A stretch of DNA of 64,000 nt from Cellvibrio fontiphilus (GTDB taxonomy: Bacteria > Pseudomonadota > Gammaproteobacteria > Pseudomonadales > Cellvibrionaceae): assembly GCF_035317345.1 (NCBI RefSeq), contig NZ_JAYKTU010000003.1; one strand, given 5' to 3'. Made by a program: the position numbers and the translations under genes. Positions 52,490-61,790 of this stretch are shown in pieces. The notes under the pieces are model-generated. The model made no database searches, was not told the origin of the DNA, and saw only the letters and a list, made by a program, of their open reading frames with translations. Position 1 is the stretch's first letter. Every line of letters starts with the position of its first letter.

Positions 52490-53467
52490 ATGCCTCCAGA
52501 CTCTAGAAATAAGTTCCAGCGCGGATTGGTATACCTGTTTGCCATACTGGCGAGCATAGGCGTGGCACCGTTTGTGGTGATTCGCTATTTAAATGGCGAG
52601 CTGCTAAATGCCGCGGTTGATTTGGCGATTGTGATTGCAGCGCTGGGCAGTGCATTGATCACCTACAGGCGAGGCGAGGCAACGCCAGCCATTTCGGTCA
52701 TGACTGCCATTCTTTATTCATCGGGTGCGGTGGCAGTCACCCACTTGAACGAACCGATTTTTGTCTTCTGGCTGTTCCCTTCCATTCTCGCCAACTTTTT
52801 TCTACTCAGTATTAACGCGGCACTTATCGCCAACATGTTGTGTATTGTTGCGGTACTACCCATCGCCAGCCGGTTGGAAACCAACACCGAATTATTTGCG
52901 ATGATTTCCAGCCTGCTGATGTGCGGCAGCATGGCTTATACCTTTGCACTGTTAAATGATCGCCAGCGGGCAATGCTGCAGGGTTTTGCTACTCAGGATG
53001 CGCTGACCCAGCTGGGCAACAGACGCGCGATGGACGAGGAAATGCGCCTGTGTGTGGAGGACTTTGCCCGCGCCAATATTCCCGCGTCTCTTATCGTGTT
53101 GGATCTGGATTTTTTCAAAACCGTTAACGACAAATTTGGCCACAAGGTAGGCGATCAGGTATTGGTGGATTTGGCTGAACTACTGGGAAGCCGGGTGCGT
53201 AAAACTGACCGCTTGTTTCGCTTTGGTGGTGAAGAGTTTGTAGTGCTGGCACGCAATACCGAGCTTGAAGATGCGATGGTAATTGCAGAACAGCTGCGCG
53301 CCCAAATTGAAGAGGAAATCAAAGATCCAGAAGGTTCACTTACCGCCTCCTTTGGTTGTGCCCAGCTGTACAGAGACGAAGATCAACACGAATGGTTTAT
53401 CCGCGCTGACAAAGCTATTTACCAGGCCAAACAACAGGGCCGCAACTGTGTTATTGCGGCGGATTAG
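52490..53467 (+). CDS. Membrane-bound diguanylate cyclase (GGDEF)
   Basis: 325 residues. Five to six hydrophobic segments fill residues ~13-160, likely an integral sensor. The GGDEF domain (~170-325) has the active-site variant GGEEF in FRFGGEEFVVLARN, along with DALTQLGNRRAMDEEM and LDLDFFKTVNDKFGHKVGD, so it should be an active cyclase. No RxxD inhibitory site is visible five residues before GGEEF (the preceding residues are RKTDRLFRF; RKTD could serve loosely). Single gene. Confidence 0.9.
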   Translation: MPPDSRNKFQRGLVYLFAILASIGVAPFVVIRYLNGELLNAAVDLAIVIAALGSALITYRRGEATPAISVMTAILYSSGAVAVTHLNEPIFVFWLFPSILANFFLLSINAALIANMLCIVAVLPIASRLETNTELFAMISSLLMCGSMAYTFALLNDRQRAMLQGFATQDALTQLGNRRAMDEEMRLCVEDFARANIPASLIVLDLDFFKTVNDKFGHKVGDQVLVDLAELLGSRVRKTDRLFRFGGEEFVVLARNTELEDAMVIAEQLRAQIEEEIKDPEGSLTASFGCAQLYRDEDQHEWFIRADKAIYQAKQQGRNCVIAAD

Positions 53468-53588
53468 CGCATCCGCAAATCATATTGTTGCGCTGTGAAT
53501 TCTCACCCGCTTTGCGATTCTTAATCACCCCGAATTCCGCCACTGCGTTATGCTCGCAGGCAAGTTTATCCGTTCATAAGGCATTTTC

Positions 53589-54503
53589 ATGCAGTCACTG
53601 ATTAGCAATGTTATCAACCAGGTAGACCAGGTTTTACTGGGCAAGGATCAACAGGTTCGTCTGGCACTTGCCTGCCTTTTTGCCGAGGGCCACTTATTAA
53701 TTGAAGACCTGCCCGGAATGGGTAAAACCACCCTCGCGCACTGCCTTGCCAAAGTGCTGGGGCTGAAATTTGAGCGGGTGCAATTCACTAGCGATTTATT
53801 GCCCGCTGATATTTTGGGTGTCGCCATATTTGAACGCGAGCAAGGCGTTTTTAAATTCCACCCGGGGCCAGTATTTACCCAGGTGCTACTGGCCGATGAA
53901 ATCAATCGCAGTTCACCCAAGACCCAAAGTGCACTGCTTGAAGCAATGGAAGAAGGGCAAGTGACCATAGAGGGTAAAAGCCGCCCGCTACCCACACCGT
54001 TTTTTGTCATTGCGACGCAAAACCCGCTCTCGCAAAGCGGCACTTTTCCGCTGCCGGAATCGCAACTCGATCGATTTTTGATGCGCATCTCCCTTGGCTA
54101 CCCCAGCCCCGCTTCCGAGCGTTTGTTGTTTGAAGGGGTAGACCCGCGCGCGCGCATTCGCGAGTTGAAACCGCTGGTCACTAACGAGCAATTGGCCGCT
54201 ATCCAGGTGGCAGTTAAACAGGTAGCAGCAAGCGATGTACTGCTGGATTATGTGCAGCGCCTGGTGGAGTTTACCCGCAGCGACACGCGGTTCAGTTATG
54301 GCTTGTCGCCGCGCGGTGCGCTGGCATTATTGCGCGCCGCCAAAGCCTGGGCACTGATCCACAATCGCAACTATCTGGTGCCGGAGGATGTGCAAACCGT
54401 GCTGCCCGCAGTCGTGGGGCACCGGGTGCGCGGCACCGGTCATAGCAATGACAGCGATGCATTGGTGCGTCACCTGCGCGATAGCGTCAATGTGCTGATG
54501 TAA
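53589..54503 (+). CDS. MoxR-type AAA+ ATPase
   Basis: 304 residues. AAA ATPase with LIEDLPGMGKTTLAHCLAKV (Walker A), LLADEINRSSPKTQSALLEAMEEGQVT (Walker B) and the sensor block FFVIATQNPLSQSGTFPLPESQLDRFLM. MoxR proteins act as chaperones for envelope or metal-containing complexes. It is followed by a DUF58 gene and a transglutaminase gene in the usual MoxR-DUF58-TgpA order. The next gene starts 35 bases later. Confidence 0.92.
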   Translation: MQSLISNVINQVDQVLLGKDQQVRLALACLFAEGHLLIEDLPGMGKTTLAHCLAKVLGLKFERVQFTSDLLPADILGVAIFEREQGVFKFHPGPVFTQVLLADEINRSSPKTQSALLEAMEEGQVTIEGKSRPLPTPFFVIATQNPLSQSGTFPLPESQLDRFLMRISLGYPSPASERLLFEGVDPRARIRELKPLVTNEQLAAIQVAVKQVAASDVLLDYVQRLVEFTRSDTRFSYGLSPRGALALLRAAKAWALIHNRNYLVPEDVQTVLPAVVGHRVRGTGHSNDSDALVRHLRDSVNVLM

Positions 54504-54538
54504 GTGAGCGGCAGGCAAACAATGAGCGTGAAAAAAAT

Positions 54539-55543
54539 ATGAGCCTGGCCACACACTGGCGCGACCTCTGGCAACGCCGCTTTTTTCGCTGGATTGATAA
54601 ACGCACGCCACGCGCACGCCACTTCAGCCTGGATCGCAATAACCTCTACATATTTCCCAACCGCAATGGACTGCTGTATCTGGGCCTGATTGTGGTTATC
54701 TGGCTGCTGGGCACCAATTACCAAAACAACCTGATACTCGCCCTCGCCTATTTGATGATCAGCCTGTTTGTGGTGAGTATTCATCATACCTTTGGCAACC
54801 TCTCGGGCGTAACAGTGCGCTTTATTAACGCCCAGCCGACCTTTGCCGGGGAAGCCGCCGTTTTTGTACTGGAGCTTGAAACGGCCCATAAGCGCGGCAG
54901 TGAAACGATTGAACTGGGCTGGCAGGGCGGCGAGCGCCAGACCATCAGCCTCAACCCACGCGAGCCGTTCAGAGTCAGCTTGCCAGCCCCCAGCCATAGG
55001 CGCGGCTATCTGCAACCGGGGCGATTACTCGTCCAAAGCAGTTTTCCGTTGGGCATCATCCGCTGCTGGAGCTGGTTAAATCTGGAAGCGGTTGCGCTGG
55101 TGTACCCCCAGCCTATCGCGGTAGAGGAGCCACACCACCAAAATTCCAGCGGGCGCGAGGACGGCGGCACCAGCCGTAGGGGTGGCGATGACTTTAGCGG
55201 CCTGCGCGACTATCAAGCGGGCGACCCCATCAAACATATCGCCTGGAAGCAGTTTGCACAGAACAAGGGGCTGTTTACCAAAGAGTACGAAGCCTATTTT
55301 TCCGCTGACAAATGGCTGGACTGGTACAGCCTGAACCAGTTGCAGGAACTGCGTTTGTCAGGTCTGTGTTACTGGGCGCTCCACTATGAGCGCCAGCAGG
55401 TCCCTTATGGTTTGGCGCTGCCAGAACTGATACTGGAACCCGCACTCGGCGAGGCACATTTGCAAGCAGTACTGACTGCACTGGCCCAATTTAACCTGGC
55501 GCCACCATCCATCCCGACAGCAGGGAAAGATTATGTGGGCTAA
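54539..55543 (+). CDS. DUF58 domain membrane protein
   Basis: 334 residues. Two membrane helices near residues 40-90 (GLLYLGLIVVIWLLGTNY, LILALAYLMISLFVVSI). The conserved DUF58 block is about residues 215-250: DFSGLRDYQAGDPIKHIAWKQFA, with acidic and lysine residues. The region between is beta-rich and may be a von Willebrand-like or Ig-like scaffold. It overlaps the transglutaminase gene by 11 bases. The three proteins probably form a membrane complex; its target is unknown. Confidence 0.88.
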   Translation: MSLATHWRDLWQRRFFRWIDKRTPRARHFSLDRNNLYIFPNRNGLLYLGLIVVIWLLGTNYQNNLILALAYLMISLFVVSIHHTFGNLSGVTVRFINAQPTFAGEAAVFVLELETAHKRGSETIELGWQGGERQTISLNPREPFRVSLPAPSHRRGYLQPGRLLVQSSFPLGIIRCWSWLNLEAVALVYPQPIAVEEPHHQNSSGREDGGTSRRGGDDFSGLRDYQAGDPIKHIAWKQFAQNKGLFTKEYEAYFSADKWLDWYSLNQLQELRLSGLCYWALHYERQQVPYGLALPELILEPALGEAHLQAVLTALAQFNLAPPSIPTAGKDYVG

Positions 55544-57539
55544 GCGCAAGGTAAACAAAACCACTAGTGTGCGGCGGGAGTATCTGGCGCGGGACAAGCT
55601 CGCCTGGCTGCTGGTGATGCAGGCGCTGGTGATACTGCCGCTACTGATTAATTTGCCGGTCTGGCTCTGGCTGGTCTGGGCTTTGGCCGGTTTTTGGCGC
55701 ACCCAGGTATTTCGCGGTCGCTGGGGCGCACCGAGCGGACTGGTGAAAACACTGGTAACGCTGGGCTGCGCCGCCGGCATGGTCGCCAGCTATTCCGGTA
55801 AAACCGGCACTGACACCATGGTCGGGCTGCTGGTATGCGCGTTTGTGCTCAAGCTGCTGGAAGTCAATTCCGCACGCGATGCCTTCTTCCTGATTTTTAT
55901 CGGGTTTGTTATTACCGCCTGCCAGTTGCTATTCAGCCAAAGCCCGTTAGCCGCTATTTATTGCCTGTGCAGCCTGCTGGTATTGCTGGCCAGCTGGCGC
56001 TCGCTCCAGTTCAATCGCCACCAAACGGCGCGCGCCGGTATCCATGCGGGTGGGCGCTTACTACTGCACGCCCTGCCAATAATGCTGGTGTTGTTTTTAG
56101 TGATTCCCCGCCTGGGGCCACTCTGGGCCGTACCCAACCAGCAGGCGGCTAAAACCGGGTTTAGCGACAGCCTCTCGCCCGGCGATTTGGGCCAGCTGGC
56201 GCTAAACCGCGCACCGGCATTTCGTGTGGAATTTACCGGCCTGGCAACACCGCCGGCCACCAACCAGCTCTATTGGCGTGGCTTGGTATTGGATACCTTT
56301 GATGGCCGCACCTGGCGCCAGCGCGAGCAATGGGGTCTGCCTCCACAGGCCGACATGGATCAGCTGAAGGTTATAGAAAGGCTTGATTACAGCATCATTC
56401 TGGAACCCCACGGTCAGCCCTGGCTGTTCAGCTTAATGACTCCGCTGCGCACCAGCGCGGTCAGTAACCGCCGCCCCATCCGCATCACCCGCGATTATTT
56501 GCTCTTCAACCCAATACCCGTCGCCCAGCGCCTGCGCTATGAAGTCAGCTCTGCGCTGCGCCTGGAACAACCGGTCACACCTGTGCTGGCCAACGCCGAG
56601 CGGGCCAGCTTTAGCCGCCTGCCTGCCAGAAGCAACCCACAAACCTACGCACTTGCGGCGCAATGGCGCGGTGAGGGGCTAAATGATGAAGCGATTATTG
56701 CGCGGGCGCTGGCTATGTTTACCCGGGAGTTTACCTACAGCCTGCAACCACCCTTGCTGGGCCAACATTCGGTCGATGAATTTTTATTCAGCACCAAAAA
56801 AGGCTTTTGCGAACACTTTGCCAGCAGTTTCAGTGTGCTGTTGCGCGCTGCCGGCATACCTACCCGGGTGGTCGTAGGCTATCAGGGTGGGCGCTGGAAT
56901 CCGGTCGAAAACTATCTGCTAGTGAGCCAGTCCGATGCCCATGCCTGGACTGAAGTCTGGATTGAGGGGGAAGGCTGGCGCAGCATAGATCCAACCGCTG
57001 CAGTGGCGCCCAACCGAATAGAACAAGGGCTGGACGATGCCCTGAGCATCGAAGAACAAGCCCTGGTGGGCAACAACTGGAGCGGTTCGTCACTACTTTA
57101 CAACCTGCAGCTGCGCTGGGATGCCGCCACGTTTGTCTGGCAGCGCTGGGTACTGAATTACGATTCCCAGGCGCAAGAAGGCTTCCTTAACCGCTTGCTG
57201 GGGGGCACTGAAGCCTGGCGTATCACCCTGTGGCTGATTGGGCTGGGGCTTCTTGCCGCGGCTATCGCAGCCTGGACACTGCTGCGCAGTCAGGCCCGCC
57301 CCAGTGCACGCGCTGAAGTACGCGCAATCCAAACTCTGGAGAAAAAACTGGCGCTGGCTGGCTACCAGCGCCAGCCAGGTGAAACCCCGGGCGATTTTAT
57401 TGCGCGGGTAGTTCAACGGGAACCGCGCTGGCAAGCCAGTTTGAGCATTATCGGCCGCTTGTTTGAGCAAGTGGCCTACCGGCAACAAGAGCAACATTTG
57501 CCGCAACTGCAAGCGCGAATCCGCCGCTTCCCCCGCTAA
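55533..57539 (+). CDS. tgpA: TgpA-like membrane transglutaminase-fold protein
   Basis: 668 residues. About six membrane helices in the first ~190 residues (including LLINLPVWLWLVWALAGFW), a periplasmic transglutaminase-like domain around 340-500 and a further helix near 565-585. The catalytic triad is visible: Cys in KGFCEHFASS (~426), His in SDAHAWTEVW (~470), Asp in IDPTAAV (~486). A DUF4129-like C-terminal segment follows (ALAGYQRQPGETPGDFIARV). Pseudomonas TgpA is essential and linked to cell-wall metabolism, which is family knowledge only. Ends the MoxR-DUF58-TgpA operon. Confidence 0.92.
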   Translation: MWAKRKVNKTTSVRREYLARDKLAWLLVMQALVILPLLINLPVWLWLVWALAGFWRTQVFRGRWGAPSGLVKTLVTLGCAAGMVASYSGKTGTDTMVGLLVCAFVLKLLEVNSARDAFFLIFIGFVITACQLLFSQSPLAAIYCLCSLLVLLASWRSLQFNRHQTARAGIHAGGRLLLHALPIMLVLFLVIPRLGPLWAVPNQQAAKTGFSDSLSPGDLGQLALNRAPAFRVEFTGLATPPATNQLYWRGLVLDTFDGRTWRQREQWGLPPQADMDQLKVIERLDYSIILEPHGQPWLFSLMTPLRTSAVSNRRPIRITRDYLLFNPIPVAQRLRYEVSSALRLEQPVTPVLANAERASFSRLPARSNPQTYALAAQWRGEGLNDEAIIARALAMFTREFTYSLQPPLLGQHSVDEFLFSTKKGFCEHFASSFSVLLRAAGIPTRVVVGYQGGRWNPVENYLLVSQSDAHAWTEVWIEGEGWRSIDPTAAVAPNRIEQGLDDALSIEEQALVGNNWSGSSLLYNLQLRWDAATFVWQRWVLNYDSQAQEGFLNRLLGGTEAWRITLWLIGLGLLAAAIAAWTLLRSQARPSARAEVRAIQTLEKKLALAGYQRQPGETPGDFIARVVQREPRWQASLSIIGRLFEQVAYRQQEQHLPQLQARIRRFPR

Positions 57540-57555
57540 TTATTAACGCCCATAA

Positions 57556-57588
57556 AAAAACCGCTCCTGGTTATCAGGAGCGGTTTTT
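57556..57588. terminator. Intrinsic terminator after tgpA
   Basis: AAAAACCGCTCCTG, GTTAT loop, CAGGAGCGGTTTTT; A- and T-runs on both sides, so it can serve the convergent gene as well. Confidence 0.92.
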
Positions 57589-57596
57589 GTAAACCA

Positions 57597-57626
57597 GTTA
57601 ACCGGCTATCGCATCAACCGGTTAAC
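57597..57626. repeat. 9-bp inverted repeat beside the terminator
   Basis: GTTAACCGG (57597-57605), 12-base spacer, CCGGTTAAC (57618-57626), exactly complementary. It lies between the terminator and the stop of the PEP-CTERM gene. No T-run follows. Function unknown. Confidence 0.6.
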
Positions 57627-57633
57627 AATGCAC

Positions 57634-58242
57634 TTAGGCGCGGTTATTTCTTCTTACCATCACCAGGCTCAACAAACCCATCGCCAACAATACCAACGAG
57701 CTGGCCTCATTGACTTTGGTGCTAGCGGTCACAACTACGCCATCCAGAAAGTTGCCGACGGTAGAATTATTCGCTGTAGTAAAGCTGATAGTAGTCAGAG
57801 CTGAGTTAGCCACAAAACTGCCGGTGAACTGGTTCCATACACCCACGGTGTGATCGTTGAGCAGTGTTGCCAGGGTACCTACACTGAATGAAAAGGCTTC
57901 GTTGGCGCTTTGACGTGCACTGTAAAAGAAAGATACATCATAAGTCTGGCCTACTACCGTGGCAAAACTTTGGTAGATAGAAAAAACACCGCCAGTGTAG
58001 GGGTGTGCATTCAGCTCGGCATGCTGGGTACCTTCGGGCGCCACAACGCCATTCATAGAATCCCAAATCTCGAGATTGCTACCTTCCCAACCATTGACGT
58101 TGGCAGAAGAGAAGTAAGACCAGCTGCCGGTGGCAACGTTATTGTCTTCAAAGCCGCCATTAACAATCAGATTGGCTTGCGCCGAAACAGCCAGAAACGC
58201 ACCAGCCAATAATGCAAACACAGAAGCAACAGATTTCAACAT
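57634..58242 (-). CDS. PEP-CTERM-type exported protein, DUF642-like
   Basis: 202 residues. A signal peptide (KSVASVFALLAGAFLAVSAQA) is followed by an NLIVNGGFEDNNVATGSW opening typical of DUF642/choice-of-anchor beta-sandwiches. The C terminus is a sorting signal: a hydrophobic stretch (LVLLAMGLLSLVMV) ends in RRNNRA. The usual Pro-Glu-Pro is replaced by a degenerate NEA in VNEASS. Exosortase would cleave this tail and attach the protein to the surface or extracellular matrix; no exosortase gene is in this window. Likely a secreted or biofilm-associated protein. Confidence 0.82.
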   Translation of the reverse strand: MLKSVASVFALLAGAFLAVSAQANLIVNGGFEDNNVATGSWSYFSSANVNGWEGSNLEIWDSMNGVVAPEGTQHAELNAHPYTGGVFSIYQSFATVVGQTYDVSFFYSARQSANEAFSFSVGTLATLLNDHTVGVWNQFTGSFVANSALTTISFTTANNSTVGNFLDGVVVTASTKVNEASSLVLLAMGLLSLVMVRRNNRA

Positions 58243-58523
58243 AAAGTAATCCTTGGTTAATTGATGACGGCGAGCAGGACTCAGCCACTTGACGTCTAAA
58301 TCAGCAATTTCTGCGCCATTGATGATTTTTTGATATGTATCAGCATATTAGTGATAACTGCTTCTCATAAAAACAACCAATATGTAAAAAAACCCGACAC
58401 GCTTAATCTTGATTTGCAGTTACCCCAACTGGATTTTGGCGACAGCGCCTGTTTATACTCGCGCCCGCGCAACAAGACGGCCAAGCAGACCGCGGCCGGT
58501 GCATTAGTCATTAAGGAGGCGCG

Positions 58524-59936
58524 ATGAAATCCCCATTGGATAACCTTATTTCTGGCGCTTACGAACGCACTGGCCTGCTGGGTGGCCAGCAGCGTCAACT
58601 ACTTGACCCTGCTCCAGTGACAACTATTCCGACACCGGTCGCCCAACGCCACTCTGTTGTGGTGATTGGCGGCGGGCCTGCCGGCAGTGTAGCAGCCACC
58701 CGTTTGGCACAGGCCGGCGTGGATGTTGTGGTGCTGGAGCGTGAGCAATTCCCGCGTTTTCATATTGGCGAATCACTGCTGCCAAATGGCAATCGCGTAC
58801 TCAAAGCAATTGGCGTGTGGGACAAAATTGCCGCAGCCGGTTTTGTGGAAAAACGCGGCGCCCAATTTACCCTGGCTGACCGCTCACGCACGGTGCGCAA
58901 TGTGTTTGCCCATGGCTGGATAAAAGGCCTGGACATGACCTATCAGGTAGAGCGCGCCCGCTTTGATGAAATACTCTTGCGTCACGCCCATAGCTGTGGC
59001 GCCCTGGTGCGCGAGCAATGCCCTGTTACCAAGGTGACACGCACGTCATGCGGCTGGGAACTGGAGGCGAACCATGCCGGCCAGCCACAGATAATTCACG
59101 CCGACTGGGTAATCGATGCCAGCGGCAGGCACAGTGTAATGGGCCGCGCACTCAAACTCGCCAAAACCGCCCTGCCTTACCCCGGTCGTATGGCGGTGTT
59201 TAACCACTTTGAACATATGCAGCGCGATGCAGGTGAAAAAGGCGGTGATGTGATTGTGCTGCGCTTGGAACATGCCTGGTTCTGGGCAATTCCCATTTCT
59301 GCCACCGTCACCTCAGTGGGTGTGGTGCTGCAAAAAAATGGCGGCCGCGAAAAAAATGAAAGCTGGGAACAGCTGTTTTGGCGCAAGGTAAGTGAATCCT
59401 CCTTCCTCAGCGAGGCCTTGGCCGAGGCTACACCGCTGGGCGATTACCGCATTGAGTCCGACTACAGCTTTTCCCATGAAACCTTTGGCGCCGAGCGCTG
59501 TTTACTGGCGGGTGATGCGGCCAGTTTTATCGACCCGGTATTTTCCTCCGGCGTTTACCTCGCGCTGGAATCGGGTTTGCTGGCCGCCGACCAGATAACC
59601 GCGCAGGTCAAAAAGCCCGGTTCAGCAAGACAAGAGGCCAAAATTTACGCGCATTACACCCAAACATTAAAAGCGCAAATCGGCACCATGCGCCAATTAA
59701 TTGATGCCTATTACGACAACAGCGCCTGTGAAGTCTTTATGTCGCCACGGCCTACCTTGAGTTTACCCCAGGCAATTAATTCGGTACTCGCCGGCAGCCT
59801 GACACCGGGTTTTGCCGTGCGCTGGCGTTTGTGGCTGTTTAAACAAATTTGCAAGCTACAAAAAAAACGCCAGCTGGTGCCGGCGATTGACTGGTGTCGT
59901 TCATCCAATAATAAATCTGCTGAACCGACAAAATAA
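58524..59936 (+). CDS. FAD-dependent oxidoreductase of the flavin halogenase / geranylgeranyl reductase type
   Basis: 470 residues. The FAD-binding motif is VVVIGGGPAGSVAATRLAQAG (45-65), then FPRFHIGESLLP (76-87), the marks of class FADH2-dependent halogenases. FVEKRGAQF (108-116) contains a Lys at the position used catalytically in phenol-type halogenases. WFWAIP near residue 252 matches the WxWxIP signature and FIDPVFSSGV near 335 the F-x-D-P-x-F-S-S-G-V motif. So it has the key marks of a halogenase, but related non-halogenating enzymes share them. A strong AAGGAGG precedes the ATG. No biosynthetic cluster surrounds it. Confidence 0.8.
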   Translation: MKSPLDNLISGAYERTGLLGGQQRQLLDPAPVTTIPTPVAQRHSVVVIGGGPAGSVAATRLAQAGVDVVVLEREQFPRFHIGESLLPNGNRVLKAIGVWDKIAAAGFVEKRGAQFTLADRSRTVRNVFAHGWIKGLDMTYQVERARFDEILLRHAHSCGALVREQCPVTKVTRTSCGWELEANHAGQPQIIHADWVIDASGRHSVMGRALKLAKTALPYPGRMAVFNHFEHMQRDAGEKGGDVIVLRLEHAWFWAIPISATVTSVGVVLQKNGGREKNESWEQLFWRKVSESSFLSEALAEATPLGDYRIESDYSFSHETFGAERCLLAGDAASFIDPVFSSGVYLALESGLLAADQITAQVKKPGSARQEAKIYAHYTQTLKAQIGTMRQLIDAYYDNSACEVFMSPRPTLSLPQAINSVLAGSLTPGFAVRWRLWLFKQICKLQKKRQLVPAIDWCRSSNNKSAEPTK

Positions 59937-59955
59937 CGGGCGCTTTTCGGTCGAT

Positions 59956-61029
59956 TCAGTGCAGGGTAAAACTTTCACTGACCTGTTTTAACAGGGCTTG
60001 CTGCTCGGGAAAACGCGATGCCAGTGTCCAGGCGTAAATCACATAAAAGTGCTCGTTAGTTTCAAGCGTAGTGATAACGTAGATAATATTGATGCCATCC
60101 ACCTTGGCGGCAAGCGCGGCCTGTTGCGCTGCTATGCCATTGATACTGAGCTGGCGCGATGCCTGTTGCACGTAAAAATCCTGAGTTGATTTTTTCAGCC
60201 CTTGGGTGATCAATTCGCTGTAACGCAGCAAATTAAAATCGCTGCCAAAGGGCAGTTTATTTTCACGCAGTACCACCGCGTAAAGGTTATCCCTGATGTT
60301 TGCGACACCTATAGCCGCTGCAGGGTTCAGCCGCCGCTCGCCTTTCCAATCCGTTGGCGTAGTTAAGGAGATGCTCTTGTCATCGCTGTAAGTGCGCAAC
60401 AACTCAAGTGGCTTGGGGGCAACCTCCGGTTGCGTTTTGCCTGCGTCACCCGGCGCACTTTTTGCCGCAGATGACACAGCACTGCCAGCAGAAGATTTCA
60501 CTGAAGGTTCGGTATTGCGATAAATTAAAACCGTCAGGGTCACTGCAATCAAAATCACCATCAGGATGGCAAGCGGCAATGCAAATCTGGAGCGCGTCGC
60601 CCCGTGCAGCTCCGGTCTGGTTGATTCGCGCCGGGCAGAAGTAGAGGCGATTCCTGTGTCGTTTTTTTCCTCTGCGGCATCAACCCCGGCTTGGGCGCTT
60701 GGGTGTGAAGCTTCCATCGCCCTTGTTGATGGCGAGGCAGGTGCTGATGCTGGTGTTGTTGCAGCCGACTGTTTCACTGGCTCATGCGTTACCAGTTCGC
60801 ACTCGCAGCCCGCCTGACGGATAGCACGGCAATATTTTTCAGCCGTTGCGGTATCGACACCAGCTTTAATCAGGGTGCGAGGTCTGGCCAGAATTTTTTC
60901 AATTGCGGGAACATCTTTTTTAAAAAGCGCGGCAAGGTTGCGCACCAATGTTGCTCTTTCAATACCGGCGCGAGCTTGGGCTAGCAGGTATACATCCACC
61001 GTTTGTTCAGTCATACACGCATCCATCAT
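59956..61029 (-). CDS. Hypothetical single-pass membrane protein
   Basis: 357 residues; several ATGs lie at the N terminus. An N-terminal ~85-residue domain (VYLLAQARAGIERATLVRNLAALFKKDVPAIEKILARP, then ATAEKYCRAIRQAGCECELV) resembles ribosomal L7/L12-type small alpha/beta folds. A long Ala/Ser/Pro linker follows, then a membrane helix (FALPLAILMVILIAVTLTVLIY) and a ~150-residue periplasmic domain (YSDDKSISLTTPTDWKG onward) that ends EQQALLKQVSESFTLH. No enzyme motif is visible. The N-terminal part would be cytoplasmic. The function is unknown; a sensor or envelope adaptor is possible. Confidence 0.7.
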   Translation of the reverse strand: MMDACMTEQTVDVYLLAQARAGIERATLVRNLAALFKKDVPAIEKILARPRTLIKAGVDTATAEKYCRAIRQAGCECELVTHEPVKQSAATTPASAPASPSTRAMEASHPSAQAGVDAAEEKNDTGIASTSARRESTRPELHGATRSRFALPLAILMVILIAVTLTVLIYRNTEPSVKSSAGSAVSSAAKSAPGDAGKTQPEVAPKPLELLRTYSDDKSISLTTPTDWKGERRLNPAAAIGVANIRDNLYAVVLRENKLPFGSDFNLLRYSELITQGLKKSTQDFYVQQASRQLSINGIAAQQAALAAKVDGINIIYVITTLETNEHFYVIYAWTLASRFPEQQALLKQVSESFTLH

Positions 61030-61099
61030 TTATTCACCGGCGCGCGGCTATCTCTGCCAGGAGAAGCTGTTGCGCCGGTGTATTTATCGATGCGCCATC

Positions 61100-61612
61100 T
61101 TAACTTTTGTAGGGCATGGCTCCAAGGTAATCCTTTTTACCTACATCAACGCCGTTGTGACGCAAAATTGCGTAGGCAGTGGTGATATGAAAATAAATAT
61201 TCGGAATTGCATGTTGAATCGCAAATTCGGTTCCAGTGAGGTATTTACCTTCCCAGCGCGGCTGGCTGATGTGGCGCTCAGCAGCACCGGCAAAATCCTC
61301 CGGTTTTACACTGGCCAGATAATCCAACACGGATTGGATACGCGCTTTTAATTCCGGCAGACTGGTTTCGGTATCCGGGTGAACCGGTGCTGCCTCTACC
61401 TTGCCAATCAGACGCGCCACACCCAACTTGGCGGTGTCGCACGCAATTTGCACCTGACGAATCAGGTTGAATTGATCCGGCGCCAAACGCGAATTCAACA
61501 GCACGTTCACATCAAATTTTTTAGCTTCAGCGTGAGCAGCACCTTTATCCAATATCGCACTGAGGTTATTCAGCGCTTTGGTAAATTGCACAACAGTAAG
61601 TTCGTAAAACAT
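61100..61612 (-). CDS. DUF1993 family protein
   Basis: 170 residues from the ATG with AGGAG upstream; the frame extends 35 codons further. It belongs to the DUF1993 family of all-helical proteins related to DinB-like four-helix bundles: FYELTVVQFTKALNNLSAILDKG at the start, NLIRQVQIACDTAKLGVARL in the middle and FAIQHAIPNIYFHITTAYAILRHNGVDVGKKDYLG at the end. A conserved His pattern (H155-type in YFHITTAYAILRHNGV) may bind metal. Function unknown. Confidence 0.88.
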   Translation of the reverse strand: MFYELTVVQFTKALNNLSAILDKGAAHAEAKKFDVNVLLNSRLAPDQFNLIRQVQIACDTAKLGVARLIGKVEAAPVHPDTETSLPELKARIQSVLDYLASVKPEDFAGAAERHISQPRWEGKYLTGTEFAIQHAIPNIYFHITTAYAILRHNGVDVGKKDYLGAMPYKS

Positions 61613-61720
61613 AAAACTCTCCTTTGGGGATAATAAGCAAACACAGCAGAGGTGGGGCTGGTGCCTAGCCGATTCAATGCCCCGATGTGTGTAATGTTGT
61701 TCAAGCGACCGCCCCAAAGC

Positions 61721-61745
61721 AAAAAAGCAGCCTAAGCTGCTTTTT
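61721..61745 (-). terminator. Intrinsic terminator after the yhdP-like gene
   Basis: AAAAAAGCAGC, CTAA, GCTGCTTTTT. It lies downstream of the minus-strand yhdP-like gene and upstream of the DUF1993 gene. Confidence 0.85.
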
Positions 61746-61790
61746 GTGGTGGGCGATTAGGCCTTGGTGAGGTTTTTAGTCTTATCGCCG

